Assembly: GCA_947259185.1 (NCBI GenBank)
Contig: CAMYKT010000006.1
Span: 1 to 64,000, forward strand
Origin: an uncultured Methanobacteriaceae archaeon
GTDB taxonomy: Archaea; Methanobacteriota; Methanobacteria; Methanobacteriales; Methanobacteriaceae
DNA: 64,000 nucleotides
Direction of reading: 5' to 3'
Below are positions 35,585 through 45,737 of the stretch, one piece after another (position 1 is the stretch's first letter; each line of letters starts with the position of its first letter). The translations under genes were made by a program, and so were the position numbers. The notes under the pieces are model-generated. The model was not told the DNA's origin. It ran no database searches and saw nothing but the letters and a program-made list of their open reading frames with translations.

Positions 35585-36004
35585 TTAATCGTGGTCTATG
35601 TGCTCTCCAGTAGCAGTACTGGTTAGTCTTACATGTTCGACCCCTTTGAGTCTCATCATTTTTTCAGTCAGGTTGCGTATTTTATCCACATCTTCCCTGA
35701 CCACAATTACTTCCAGGCAGTATTTATCAGTCATATGTACATGCATCACCGCATTGATGGCTTCTCGATAGTCATGCTGAATATCAGCCAGGTCTTCCAT
35801 TACACCAGTGTAGTGGTGATCAAAGATTACTGCAACCACACCAATCCTTTCACCTTCCATTTCATTCATCCATTGATAACGGACTATGTAATCTTTAAGG
35901 GCGTCGCGTATTCCTTTAGATCGGGATTGATATCCCCTATCTTTTAAAACTTCATCAAATTCATGTAACAATTTTTTAGGTAAGGACATGCTTATTCTCA
36001 TCAT
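35585..36004 (-). CDS. nikR: Nickel-responsive regulator NikR
   Basis: 139 residues. N-terminal ribbon-helix-helix (MRISMSLPKKLLHEFDEVL, then RSKGIRDALKDYI) and C-terminal ACT-like nickel-binding domain. The nickel ligands line up with the Escherichia coli protein: His in FDHHYTGVM and the H-V-H-M-T-D-K-Y-C run equivalent to His87, His89 and Cys95. NikR represses nickel uptake genes when nickel is high. ATG 36004 follows GGGGG at 6 bases; ATG 36001 is an alternative. It is first in the operon nikR, methyltransferase, hydrogenase protease. Confidence 0.96.
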   Translation of the reverse strand: MMRISMSLPKKLLHEFDEVLKDRGYQSRSKGIRDALKDYIVRYQWMNEMEGERIGVVAVIFDHHYTGVMEDLADIQHDYREAINAVMHVHMTDKYCLEVIVVREDVDKIRNLTEKMMRLKGVEHVRLTSTATGEHIDHD

Positions 36005-36320
36005 AATGTTCCCCCGTCGGTTATTATATTAATACTAATACATCATATTTATACTTTTTTACCAGAGCAATATTGTCTGCCATGAACAACCAAATAATAT
36101 AAATCATCAAATTATGGCACACTAATAATTATAATATAGTAATTAAGTAATAAGTATTTTGGTAAAAATACATCAATATAAAAAGTACAACCTTTATCAT
36201 AAAAAGTTCATAGCCCTATATAAAATTTGCCGTAGGTAAGTGGAAAGATTAACTTAAATTATAATATAAAAATATAAAGGTAGTGGATTCTAAATTAATT
36301 ATATTATACGAGGGAATAAT
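36005..36320. promoter_or_regulatory. Divergent promoter region of nikR and a CBS protein
   Basis: 316 bp. On the minus strand a TATA box GTATAAATAT (36045-36054) lies about 40 bp before nikR, and an inverted repeat TATTA-ATAC-TAATA (36027-36040) lies just downstream of it, near the expected start of transcription. This is where an autoregulatory NikR operator would be expected. The side facing the CBS gene is AT-rich (AAATTATAATATAAAAATATAAAGG), with no other element evident. Confidence 0.45.
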
Positions 36321-36722
36321 ATGAAGGTTAAAGAAGCCATGAATCACGAAGTAATAACTATAAGTCCTTATACCCTACCTTTAGAGGCTTTTGAAAAAAT
36401 GTACAAACATGGGGTCAGAAGGTTATTTGTTATGGATGAAAATGACCAGGCCCTGGGAGTGGTATCTTATACTGATTTAATTGGAGTATTAGGAACCATT
36501 AAACCCGGACCATCTGAAACAGAAGAAGTAACAATAGCCGAAATCATGGTAGAAGATGTTATTACCATTTCTGCTGATGACGGTATCGAGGATGCAGCCA
36601 ACTTAATGTTAAGAGCAGACATATCCGGTTTGCTGGTAATGGAAAACAATAAGCCAGTAGGTGTTATAACTAAAACAGATATTTGCAGGATGGTAGCAGC
36701 TGAATTATTAGTACCCTCCTGA
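36321..36722 (+). CDS. Two-CBS-domain protein
   Basis: 133 residues made of two CBS domains (about 6-60 and 76-131) and nothing else. Conserved motifs are EKMYKHGVRRLFVMDEN, LGVVSYTDLI, then ADISGLLVMENNKPVG and ITKTDICRM. Stand-alone CBS pairs bind adenine nucleotides and often control an unlinked enzyme; the partner cannot be named here. ATG 36321 follows a GAGGGAATAAT SD. It lies alone between divergent nikR and a winged-helix gene. Confidence 0.92.
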   Translation: MKVKEAMNHEVITISPYTLPLEAFEKMYKHGVRRLFVMDENDQALGVVSYTDLIGVLGTIKPGPSETEEVTIAEIMVEDVITISADDGIEDAANLMLRADISGLLVMENNKPVGVITKTDICRMVAAELLVPS

Positions 36723-36828
36723 ATATATTAAATTATTATTTTTTTCAGTTCTAAATAATTAAGGATTATATAGTAGTAATTTCATTTAATTTTTCTTGAA
36801 TTAATAAAAAAAATATTCCAGGAAAACC

Positions 36829-37299
36829 ATGATTACCATTACCAAGAAAGAAAAAAGTGTGTTTAACCAACTTAAATATCTTCAGATGGATTATTCTGGG
36901 GGCCTTTCAGAAAATATACTGAAGATGGATCTTGATTTATCTGAACATGAAATCAAAGAGGTTATAGATAATCTGGAAAAAAAAGGTCTTGTTTCACGGG
37001 GAGATGATGGTAAAATTAAGGCTAATTATCTGGATGATGAAATAAAAGTGGTTGATACTCAGAAAGATGTTAAAACTGCTGAATTAAATCAATTAGAAAA
37101 AGAAGCCCTGGAAATTATAAGGAAATTAGCTAACTCCCAGGGAATTATTTCCAGATATATATTAGAAGGCAATCTGTTATATGGTCCTTTGAAAGTAAGT
37201 AATTTCCGAATGTATCATATAATTATTTCCTTAGAGAATAAAAAGATCTTAAGAAAATTAAAAAAGGATGATGGAGAATACTACCAGGTACAGTATTAA
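36829..37299 (+). CDS. Protein with two winged-helix-like halves, function unknown
   Basis: 156 residues. The first half (about 4-65) looks like a winged helix (KEKSVFNQLKYLQ, helix-turn-helix ILKMDLDLSEHEIKEVIDNLE, wing KKGLVSRGDDGKIKA). The second half (about 90-155) has a similar pattern (LEKEALEIIRKLA ... HIIISLENKKILRKLKKDDGEYYQ). An acidic linker joins them. It may bind DNA or act as a regulator, but I do not recognise the family. Monocistronic; it converges with pheS. Confidence 0.75.
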   Translation: MITITKKEKSVFNQLKYLQMDYSGGLSENILKMDLDLSEHEIKEVIDNLEKKGLVSRGDDGKIKANYLDDEIKVVDTQKDVKTAELNQLEKEALEIIRKLANSQGIISRYILEGNLLYGPLKVSNFRMYHIIISLENKKILRKLKKDDGEYYQVQY

Positions 37300-37340
37300 A
37301 CTTATTTTAATCCTGATAAATCCTCTACAACAATTTTTAA

Positions 37341-38891
<1,551 letters not shown>

Positions 38892-38920
38892 TAGAGTCAC
38901 TTCCCATAATAAAGTGTATA

Positions 38921-39844
38921 TTAATCTTTAATCCCGCTTTCATGATCATAATTCTCTAACAATGCCACCATTATAGATGAAGCTGTTAAATCAGCGGTAG
39001 TACCTGGATTGTATTTATTCTGGAATAATTTCTCATCAAAAATTTCCAGTTCCTGACAGCCCTCTGTGGTTAATATTCCTCCCTTATCTAATATATCCTT
39101 GGCCTCACAGGAAACCCCCCGGGATATATCCCTTCCATATTTACGGGAGATAAGGGTATCTGGAAAACGGGACAAAATAGTTAAAAAGGTCTGTACCGTG
39201 GCAGAGTTTATATTGTGAGACTTTTTTATTTTTTTAAAAACTCTAAATCCATATTCAAAGGTAACCGGCATTTTAGTGGTTAGTTCCCTGGCCAGTAAAT
39301 CCCACCGGGCAGAAATCTCCAGTATCTGGAACATGTTAATATCTTTATCCAACAATTCCTGATGGGAATCTTCCCGGGTAACATCCAGATCATCCCTTTC
39401 GCCCATTCCCCCTGCATCAGCCAGATGAATGGCTTTATATAAATTTACAGCATCTTTAGGAGTAGTGTTAATCAGTAACAGGTGAATATTTTCCCTTAAT
39501 TGGAGGAAACTATCACTCATGGCAGCTGCAGCAGAAATAGGGGCCAAAAGCATTACAATACCCAGATTGGTATTATTCAAAACCCATTTATTTGTCTCCT
39601 GAACTGCCTCTAAAATTAATTTCCCCAGTCCCAGGGATGATAGGTCAGAGCCGGGGCTGAATTTTTCACCCTTTTTTGCTGCTTTTCTCAGGGTATCCCC
39701 GATAACCACTCCACTTATTAAAAAATCCTCAAATACCATATCATGAAAATCACGATTACGGTGAACATTTCCCGGCTTTGGGTGACCACTCACTTCTAAA
39801 ACAGATGCTATCTGAGCAGCTTTGACAATATAATCCCTATCCAT
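38921..39844 (-). CDS. CitG/MdcB-like triphosphoribosyl-dephospho-CoA synthase family protein
   Basis: 307 residues from ATG 39844, which has an AGAGG SD; a farther ATG (39886) would overlap hemB by 29 bp. The family core GHPKPGNVHR at the start and the DAGGMGERDDLDVTRED block identify the CitG/MdcB superfamily, which joins ATP and dephospho-CoA to make the prosthetic group of citrate or malonate lyases. Nothing here suggests such a lyase, so the archaeal protein probably makes a different ribosylated cofactor or product. It lies 13 bp after hemB, co-transcribed with it and probably with pheS. Confidence 0.88.
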   Translation of the reverse strand: MDRDYIVKAAQIASVLEVSGHPKPGNVHRNRDFHDMVFEDFLISGVVIGDTLRKAAKKGEKFSPGSDLSSLGLGKLILEAVQETNKWVLNNTNLGIVMLLAPISAAAAMSDSFLQLRENIHLLLINTTPKDAVNLYKAIHLADAGGMGERDDLDVTREDSHQELLDKDINMFQILEISARWDLLARELTTKMPVTFEYGFRVFKKIKKSHNINSATVQTFLTILSRFPDTLISRKYGRDISRGVSCEAKDILDKGGILTTEGCQELEIFDEKLFQNKYNPGTTADLTASSIMVALLENYDHESGIKD

Positions 39845-39857
39845 TATTAAACCTCTA

Positions 39858-40826
39858 TTATAATATTTCCAAAAATTCAGGTGCAAAATGAGATATAATT
39901 AGATCTGCCCCGGCACGTTTTATAGAAAGTAAGGCCTCATATACAGCTTCTTCGGTGAGATATCCTGCTTCTATTCCTGCTTTGAGCATGGAATATTCTC
40001 CACTTACATTGTAAGCAGCGGTGGGTACTTTGAATTCTTCTTTAATCATTTTTATAATGTCCAGGTAGGCCAGTGCCGGTTTAATCATTAATATATCTGC
40101 ACCTTCCATTAAATCCAGTTCCGCCTCCCGGAGTGCTTCCCGGGTATTGGAAGGATTCATCTGATAGGTTTTTCTATCCCCAAAACAGGGCCCTGAGCAT
40201 ACGGCGTCCCGGAAGGGAGCGTAAAATGCAGAAGCATATTTAGCTGCATAGGACATGATTAAGGTATCTTCAAATCCATTAAGGTCCAGCATTTCCCTTA
40301 TGGCATCTACTCTTCCATCCATCATATCAGAAGGAGCCACCACATCTGACCCTGCTTCAGCATGACTTAAAGCAATCTGAGCTAAATGTTCCAGGGTTTC
40401 ATCATTAAGTATTTTTCCATCTTCCACAATCCCACAGTGGCCCTGGGTGGTGTACTGGCAAAGACAAACATCAGTCATTACCACCAGATCGGTTTCTTCT
40501 TTTAGAAGTTTTATGGATTTTTGTACAATTCCCTGGGGATCATGAGCTGAAGAACCAAAATCGTCCTTTATAACCGGCAGACCAAATAATAATATTGATT
40601 TTAATCCTTTTTCTTCCAGAATTTTAGCCTCATCAACCATATCCTCCATGGCGTAACGTTTTTGTCCAGGCATAGTGTCAATTAATTCTACCTGGCCTTT
40701 TTTAAGCTCTTCTTTAACAAAAACAGGATAGATAAAGTTTTCAGGCACCAAACGGGTTTCCTGTAAAATGTCCCTTATTTGAGAATTTTTTCTAAGTCGG
40801 CGCATCCTGGTTATTGGAAATTCCAT
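39858..40826 (-). CDS. hemB: Delta-aminolevulinic acid dehydratase (porphobilinogen synthase)
   Basis: 322 residues. It condenses two 5-aminolevulinate molecules to porphobilinogen, needed by a methanogen for F430, cobamides and siroheme. The two Schiff-base lysines are in SYAAKYASAFY and LMIKPALAY; the zinc site is in TDVCLCQYTTQGHC (three Cys). Length is normal. ATG 40826 follows AGGTGAT. First gene of a likely operon hemB, CitG-like, pheS. Confidence 0.97.
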   Translation of the reverse strand: MEFPITRMRRLRKNSQIRDILQETRLVPENFIYPVFVKEELKKGQVELIDTMPGQKRYAMEDMVDEAKILEEKGLKSILLFGLPVIKDDFGSSAHDPQGIVQKSIKLLKEETDLVVMTDVCLCQYTTQGHCGIVEDGKILNDETLEHLAQIALSHAEAGSDVVAPSDMMDGRVDAIREMLDLNGFEDTLIMSYAAKYASAFYAPFRDAVCSGPCFGDRKTYQMNPSNTREALREAELDLMEGADILMIKPALAYLDIIKMIKEEFKVPTAAYNVSGEYSMLKAGIEAGYLTEEAVYEALLSIKRAGADLIISHFAPEFLEIL

Positions 40827-40993
40827 TTAATCACCTTATAATTTATTTAAATGATTTTGTTCTACTAAAATTTAATAATAATAGCTTAATCCGATTTTTA
40901 ATATTTGAAAACAGGATTGAATATATGGATTATTTAACTAAATATTATTAAAGTAGTCCTTAAATTTTTATATATCTTTGTAATGTCCTGATC

Positions 40994-41851
40994 TTAATCT
41001 GACTCCACATCTACCAGTGACTGAACATGCTCAATTGAATTTTTAACTGCATCTGGTTTTATTTCAACCTGGAAAGCATCCCTATTACAAATTTCAGCAC
41101 ATCTACCACATCCCCTGCATTTTTCAGGGTCTCTTATGGCCTTATCATTTTTTAAAGTAATTGCTTCTACAAAACAGATCGAAGAGGAACATTGACCGCA
41201 GCCATTGCATAGTTCTTCCTGGAACTTAATCTCTATGCCCCTCATAGGGACTATACTTTTAGCAATATTATCTGGAAGTTCCGGGGTCATCTTCCACAAA
41301 CAACAACAGGAACAGCAATTGCAAATGGATAAAAGATCCTCTTTAGGCCCTGTATTTAACCAAACACTATCTATTTTATTTCTACCAATAATATGGACCA
41401 GACCTGCCTTTTGGCATTTTTGCACGTGTTCTATAGCTTGTTTGGTGGAAACCCTTTTCCCTAATTTGGGAGAAATCTTTAGAGCTCCCCGTCCTAAAAA
41501 TAAACAACCCAGTTCATGGGGATAATTCTCACAACTGGTGGATACACGACAAATGCACTTATCCATAATAACATGGTAACGTGATTTTAGTATTATTTCC
41601 TTTAATACTTGGCTGGGTAGTATTGTTTCTTTCTGGGGGATCTGAATATCCTGATTTATTTCCACTGCGGTGTATTGTTTATTAAGGGTATTATCCCGGG
41701 GAATTACCAAAATATCGTCACCCTGAAAAAATAAAATATCAGCTGCCCGGGCCAGAGGAGGTAATTTTTTGCAGAGTTTTGACAGTTTAAAGCGGGATTT
41801 GAATGTTAATTTAATAATTAAAACACTGATATCTGAAAAATTAAGGGGCAT
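40994..41851 (-). CDS. Ferredoxin-like iron-sulfur protein with Cys-rich N-terminal domain
   Basis: 285 residues. The C-terminal part has two 4Fe-4S cluster motifs: CNGCGQCSSSIC (last spacing four residues, not the usual three) and CRGCGRCAEIC. The N-terminal half has further cysteines, CICRVSTSC (about 97-105) and the dense cluster CNCCSCCC (about 176-183). The start is amphipathic rather than a signal peptide. The whole resembles methanogen proteins annotated as 4Fe-4S binding proteins of unknown role. Promoter probably in the 140 bp upstream. Confidence 0.82.
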   Translation of the reverse strand: MPLNFSDISVLIIKLTFKSRFKLSKLCKKLPPLARAADILFFQGDDILVIPRDNTLNKQYTAVEINQDIQIPQKETILPSQVLKEIILKSRYHVIMDKCICRVSTSCENYPHELGCLFLGRGALKISPKLGKRVSTKQAIEHVQKCQKAGLVHIIGRNKIDSVWLNTGPKEDLLSICNCCSCCCLWKMTPELPDNIAKSIVPMRGIEIKFQEELCNGCGQCSSSICFVEAITLKNDKAIRDPEKCRGCGRCAEICNRDAFQVEIKPDAVKNSIEHVQSLVDVESD

Positions 41852-42310
41852 CTACATTTTCTCCTTTTAAAGGGTTTTATAAAAGAATTAATATTTTTGT
41901 AATAGTATTGATTTTTTTAATTTATCTTTTTTATTATAAATTAATTTTAAGGATTTTATAAAATGTTTTACTATTTGAGAGTTATTTCTACTCCCGATTA
42001 AGGCTTTAAATCTATTAATGAGATCATCTATGGTTTATATTATTAAAGGGGTGTAGATTATAGTGTTTTTATCAATGTGTTTCCTATTTAAATAAGTACA
42101 ATTATCCGTATATATTAATTTTTCAATAAGATTGTTTTAATAACCAGAACAAGCTTTTAAGACGTGTTTAATTTTTTATTTTAATATAAACTCCATTCCC
42201 TGATTTTTTATATTATAAAAATGATAGATAGTCTGTAATAAGAAATAAAACTCTGTCATAATATCCTGCTAAAATAATCTACTTAGAGTATATGAAAAAA
42301 TAAAATAAAA
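41852..42310. other. Gene-free AT-rich stretch
   Basis: About 460 bp between the ferredoxin-like gene and the frameshifted membrane gene. It is AT-rich, with stops in all frames and no RNA gene that I could identify. The right part contains the T-rich tail of the terminator at 42311-42341. Confidence 0.5.
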
Positions 42311-42341
42311 AGGGAATCATTAATATTCAATATGATTCCTT
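42311..42341 (-). terminator. Hairpin with T-run, end of the small membrane gene
   Basis: Inverted repeat GGAATCAT/ATGATTCC at 42313-42320 and 42332-42339 with an 11-base loop. Read on the minus strand it is followed by CCCTTTTTATTTTA, so it looks like a terminator 13 bp after the membrane protein stop. Confidence 0.6.
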
Positions 42342-42353
42342 AATTTATAGATT

Positions 42354-42694
42354 TTATACTTTTAAGACTTTTTCAGGTAAAATTCCTGAATGTACTGCTG
42401 TTCCCAACATTAAAGATATTACTGCACAGTAAACCATGAATGTCACATCAATAATTGTTGAAGGTGGTATTTGGGTTATGACCCATATTATGGCCAGTAC
42501 AATAACTACGGCTCCAAATAGCATGTACAAAATTGCAGTTTTATGGTCTAAGAAAGCATCTAATACAAATACTGCTACAAGTAGCAGTGAGAATATAGTA
42601 ATAGAATTTGGTCATTCATAATAAATTCTAAAGCTATTAAAGGAGACATGACCAATCCAAGTGTTAAAGATACTTTATTTGAAATTTTCTTAAT
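42354..42694 (-). pseudogene. Small membrane protein, frame broken once; probable AUU start
   Basis: Two frames join to one protein of about 113 residues with three or four membrane helices. Frame one runs from ATT 42694 (GAGGTG SD five bases before; reads MKKISNKVSLTLGLVMSP) to about 42611; frame two takes over near 42608 (NSITIFSLLLVAVFVLDAF) and ends at the TAA at 42354, with ILYMLFGAVVIVLAIIWVI and MVYCAVISLMLGTAVHSG. One missing base near 42605-42613 (GACCAAATT) explains the break. No ATG, GTG or TTG exists before the first membrane segment in frame one. It keeps its SD and terminator, so a sequence error is as likely as decay. Family not recognised. Confidence 0.7.
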
Positions 42695-42710
42695 TTTATC
42701 ACCTCAATAT

Positions 42711-43328
42711 TATATTATTACATAAGTGTAATAAAATATTATACATTCTCATTAATATATTTTTTCATTTAAGTATGATAATCCTGATTAAAGAAATTTA
42801 TATTTTTAATCAGGAAAATATGCCACATTTTCTGGAAAGATTGCAGAAACCATGTAACCGATAAAAAGTTAATTAGAAAATTCAGGAGGAATCTATTAAA
42901 AAGGTAATAGTTTTTTAACACAAAGACCATCCCTGAGAGAATGAATGCGGATTTAATTCTACATCAAAGAGATCAATTTTCTGGTTAATTATCCCTTCAG
43001 CCTCCTATTAACCATCCCCATGGATAAAGGGTATTTTCCCTAAGAAGTTTTTAATATTTCAAAAAAATGAAACCCCCTGATAAGTTACCCGGGAAGTAGT
43101 GTATGATGCCGGAAATATAAATCCATCCCTGGACCAGGGGATGCCCTAGAATCTTAAACTGGATAAAAAAACTGAATAAAACTGAAAAGGATTAATATAT
43201 TATTATTTACACTTTAAATGGATTAAAAAATACCCCAATCCAATATATTATCCATAAATATAACAAAATCCCTGAAACGCATAAAAAAACTCTTTTACAG
43301 TAGATTCCATGGTGATTAATTATAAATT
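42711..43328. other. Gene-poor stretch with possible coding relics
   Basis: About 620 bp with no intact gene. GC content is higher from about 42900 to 43170 than in other gaps. On the minus strand codons near 43008-42920 read AEGIINQKIDLFDVELNPHS then a TAA; on the plus strand near 43095-43150 they read EVVYDAGNINPSLDQGMP then a TAG. A palindrome CCCTGGACCAGGG lies at 43127-43139. These may be remains of dead genes. Confidence 0.4.
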
Positions 43329-44048
43329 CTATTTATTTATCTTGAACTCCTGGAGGGCTTCATCGTTATATGGTTTTTTAATGTAGTGCCTTTTAGCATG
43401 TTCCACAATAAGTGCATGGTATTCCTGGAAAAGAGGCACATCTTCAGGTAAATTTAATTCAAATAGTTCTTTAACTTGCTTATATTTTGCTTTTTGATTA
43501 ATAAAGTCCAGATGATGAAATATACGTCGGGTATATGCGTCCACCACAAATTCAGGTTTATGGTAAGCATATAATAAAATAGAATCTGCGGTTTCCTCCC
43601 CCACCCCTTTTATAGCTAAGATTTCTTTTCTTTGGGGAGTGCGTCCTTCTAATTTTATAAAAAATTCCGTTATATTTCTTAGATAATTTGCCTTCTGATT
43701 AAAAAATCCAGCACATCTTATGGTCTCTTTCAAATCACTATCACTTAATTGAAGTATTTTTTCAGGATCAATACCTGTTTTATCATTTAATTTTAATAAA
43801 GCCTGTTCAGCTAATTTCCAGTTAGTATTCTGAACCAGAATAGCCCCTAACATAATCTCGTAAATCTGTTTATTATTTTCAGGAAGATCATAATTACCAG
43901 GATGATACCCCTGCATAGAACCGGTTTTGGTGGGAGGGAAACCTTCATAATTTATAAATGGCCACCAGCCCTGGGGCCCATATAAAGAGAGTAATCTTTC
44001 ATAGATATCCATTAAGATAAAAGAATTGGCTATTTTCAAATCTTTCAT
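43329..44048 (-). CDS. Endonuclease III-like DNA glycosylase (HhH-GPD)
   Basis: 239 residues. HhH-GPD superfamily: helix-hairpin-helix IKGVGEETADSILLYAYHKP with the catalytic Asp in FVVDAYTRR, and ILVQNTNWKLAEQAL as the first helices. The C-terminal CxxxxxxCxxC cluster loop of classical endonuclease III is missing (end reads KRHYIKKPYNDEALQ), so it is closer to MagIII-type or endonuclease III-related proteins that excise alkylated bases. It differs from the canonical endonuclease III gene at 60229-60864. Long gene-free stretches flank it. Confidence 0.87.
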   Translation of the reverse strand: MKDLKIANSFILMDIYERLLSLYGPQGWWPFINYEGFPPTKTGSMQGYHPGNYDLPENNKQIYEIMLGAILVQNTNWKLAEQALLKLNDKTGIDPEKILQLSDSDLKETIRCAGFFNQKANYLRNITEFFIKLEGRTPQRKEILAIKGVGEETADSILLYAYHKPEFVVDAYTRRIFHHLDFINQKAKYKQVKELFELNLPEDVPLFQEYHALIVEHAKRHYIKKPYNDEALQEFKINK

Positions 44049-44535
44049 AAGTTATCACTCATCGTAAATTCACTTATTCTGGTTCTTATTAATTCAGCGT
44101 GCATAAAAATTGAGAGGTATTCTGCTCCCAGTGCCTTAGAGTCAAATCATATTATTTTATAGTATAAGAAAGTCCAATTGGGAGGCATCTGAAAATAAAA
44201 TCAGTACCAGGACCAGTTCCGCCACGATAAGCATGTAAAAGAATGAATCCTGGAAATCAAGTCTGGTAAAAATAATAATCCGACTATTAATCCGGTTACC
44301 ACCAAAAACATCAAGTGATAGAATTATTTTCCAGTTTTCTAGAAAATTGGGCAAAGATAAAAATTACCATTTAAGAAAAATATCATCTCCAGCATGGGAA
44401 TCAGACTTTATAATTTTAATAATAATGATGGATATATAAGAATTATGGATTATTTGAATTTATAATCAAATAAAGTTAATTGATTTACTTTAAACTACTT
44501 TAAATGGACTATAAAATTAAATGGGAGTATTAAAA
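44049..44535. other. Gene-free stretch upstream of aroC
   Basis: About 490 bp. A minus-strand frame of 65 codons at 44157-44354 with a hydrophobic tail exists, but it lacks an SD and family likeness. The last 50 bp are AT-rich and hold the aroC promoter. Confidence 0.45.
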
Positions 44536-45636
44536 ATGGCAGGAAACACCACCGGTAAAATGTTCGCCGTGACCACCTTTGGATCCAGCCACGGTAGAGC
44601 TTTAGGTGCTGTGGTTGATGGATGCCCGGCAGGGCTGGAATTAAGTAAAGAAGATATACAGGTAGAATTAAATAAAAGAAGACCGGGTAGCAGTCATTTA
44701 AGCACCCCACGAGCTGAAAAGGATCAGTTGGAAATTTTATCCGGGGTATTTGAAGGCCTGACCGATGGAACTCCTATTGCCGCGGTGGTATATAATAAGG
44801 ATGCAGATTCATCTGCCTATGAAAATCTCAAAAACAAGCCTCGTCCCGGGCATGGTGATTACTGCTGGATAAGTCGCTATGGCCATTATGACTACCGGGG
44901 AGGAGGTAGGGGGAGTGGCCGTAATACTATCGGTCATGTTATTGGTGGAAGTATTGCTAAAAAACTGCTGGATAAATTGAGTATTAAAGTGGTGGCCCAT
45001 GTAACACAGGTAGGTAATGTTAAAGCCCATACCGTGAATTTAAATTTAATTGAAGAATATTCTAGCCTGAATCCCGTTAGATGTGCTGATTCCCAGGCAG
45101 CCCTGAAAATGGAAAAAGCCATACTTGATTCTAAATCAAAAGGAGATTCCCTGGGGGGTGTGGTGGAAATTATTGCCCAGGGAGTTCCTGCCGGTTTAGG
45201 TGAGCCGGTTTTTGATAAACTGGATGGTGACTTATCCCGGGCATTAATGAACATAGGATCAGTGAAAGGTGTGGAAATAGGATTCGGATTTAAAGTAGCA
45301 GAATATACTGCTTCAGCCATTAATGACGAGTTTTATATGGAAAGGGATGAAGTTAAAACCACCACCAATACCTCCGGAGGTATACTTGGAGGGATGTCCA
45401 GTGGAATGCCCATTATAATGCGCATGGCAGTTAAACCCACTCCTTCCATATCTATGGTACAGAAAACAGTTAATCTGGATAAAAAAGAAGAAACTGAAAT
45501 TGAAATTAAAGGAAGACATGATCCCTGTATCTGCCCCCGTATGGTTCCTGTGGCTGAATCTGCAGTGGCCATGGTTTTAACTGATCATATGATAAGAAGT
45601 GGATATATACATCCCACCCGGTTAGAAACATTTTAA
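44536..45636 (+). CDS. aroC: Chorismate synthase
   Basis: 366 residues. Last step of the shikimate pathway: removes phosphate from EPSP to give chorismate, with reduced FMN. Signature blocks TTFGSSHGRALGAVVDG near the start, GRGSGRNTIGHVIGG in the middle (about 112-126) and HDPCICPRMVPVAESAVAMV near the end. ATG 44521 would add five residues; ATG 44536 is preferred because GGGAG lies nine bases upstream of it. The matching EPSP synthase gene (aroA) lies at 61602-62876. Confidence 0.96.
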   Translation: MAGNTTGKMFAVTTFGSSHGRALGAVVDGCPAGLELSKEDIQVELNKRRPGSSHLSTPRAEKDQLEILSGVFEGLTDGTPIAAVVYNKDADSSAYENLKNKPRPGHGDYCWISRYGHYDYRGGGRGSGRNTIGHVIGGSIAKKLLDKLSIKVVAHVTQVGNVKAHTVNLNLIEEYSSLNPVRCADSQAALKMEKAILDSKSKGDSLGGVVEIIAQGVPAGLGEPVFDKLDGDLSRALMNIGSVKGVEIGFGFKVAEYTASAINDEFYMERDEVKTTTNTSGGILGGMSSGMPIIMRMAVKPTPSISMVQKTVNLDKKEETEIEIKGRHDPCICPRMVPVAESAVAMVLTDHMIRSGYIHPTRLETF

Positions 45637-45700
45637 TAATAATATTTTTTATAAAAATAAACTAAGGGAAGAGTAATATCCTCTAAATTAGCAATATAAC

Positions 45701-45733
45701 TTATAAATAAAGATAGGTATTTAAAAAGGGAGG
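45701..45733 (+). promoter_or_regulatory. TATA box and SD of the DUF1538 operon
   Basis: A TTATAAATAA element at 45701-45710 lies 27 bp before the ATG at 45738, and GGGAGG at 45728-45733 is four bases before it. Transcription would start only a few bases ahead of the SD, giving a very short leader. Confidence 0.5.
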
Positions 45734-45737
45734 AAAA

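Noticed and set aside
42436..42621. Plus-strand frame of 61 codons
   Set aside because: Antisense to the frameshifted membrane protein gene, which has SD, membrane helices and terminator.
43127..43139. Palindrome CCCTGGACCAGGG
   Set aside because: One-base centre cannot form a proper loop and it has no gene context; no function claimed.
44157..44354. Minus-strand frame of 65 codons with a hydrophobic end
   Set aside because: No SD, no family likeness, in a non-coding stretch; kept only as a note on the gap.
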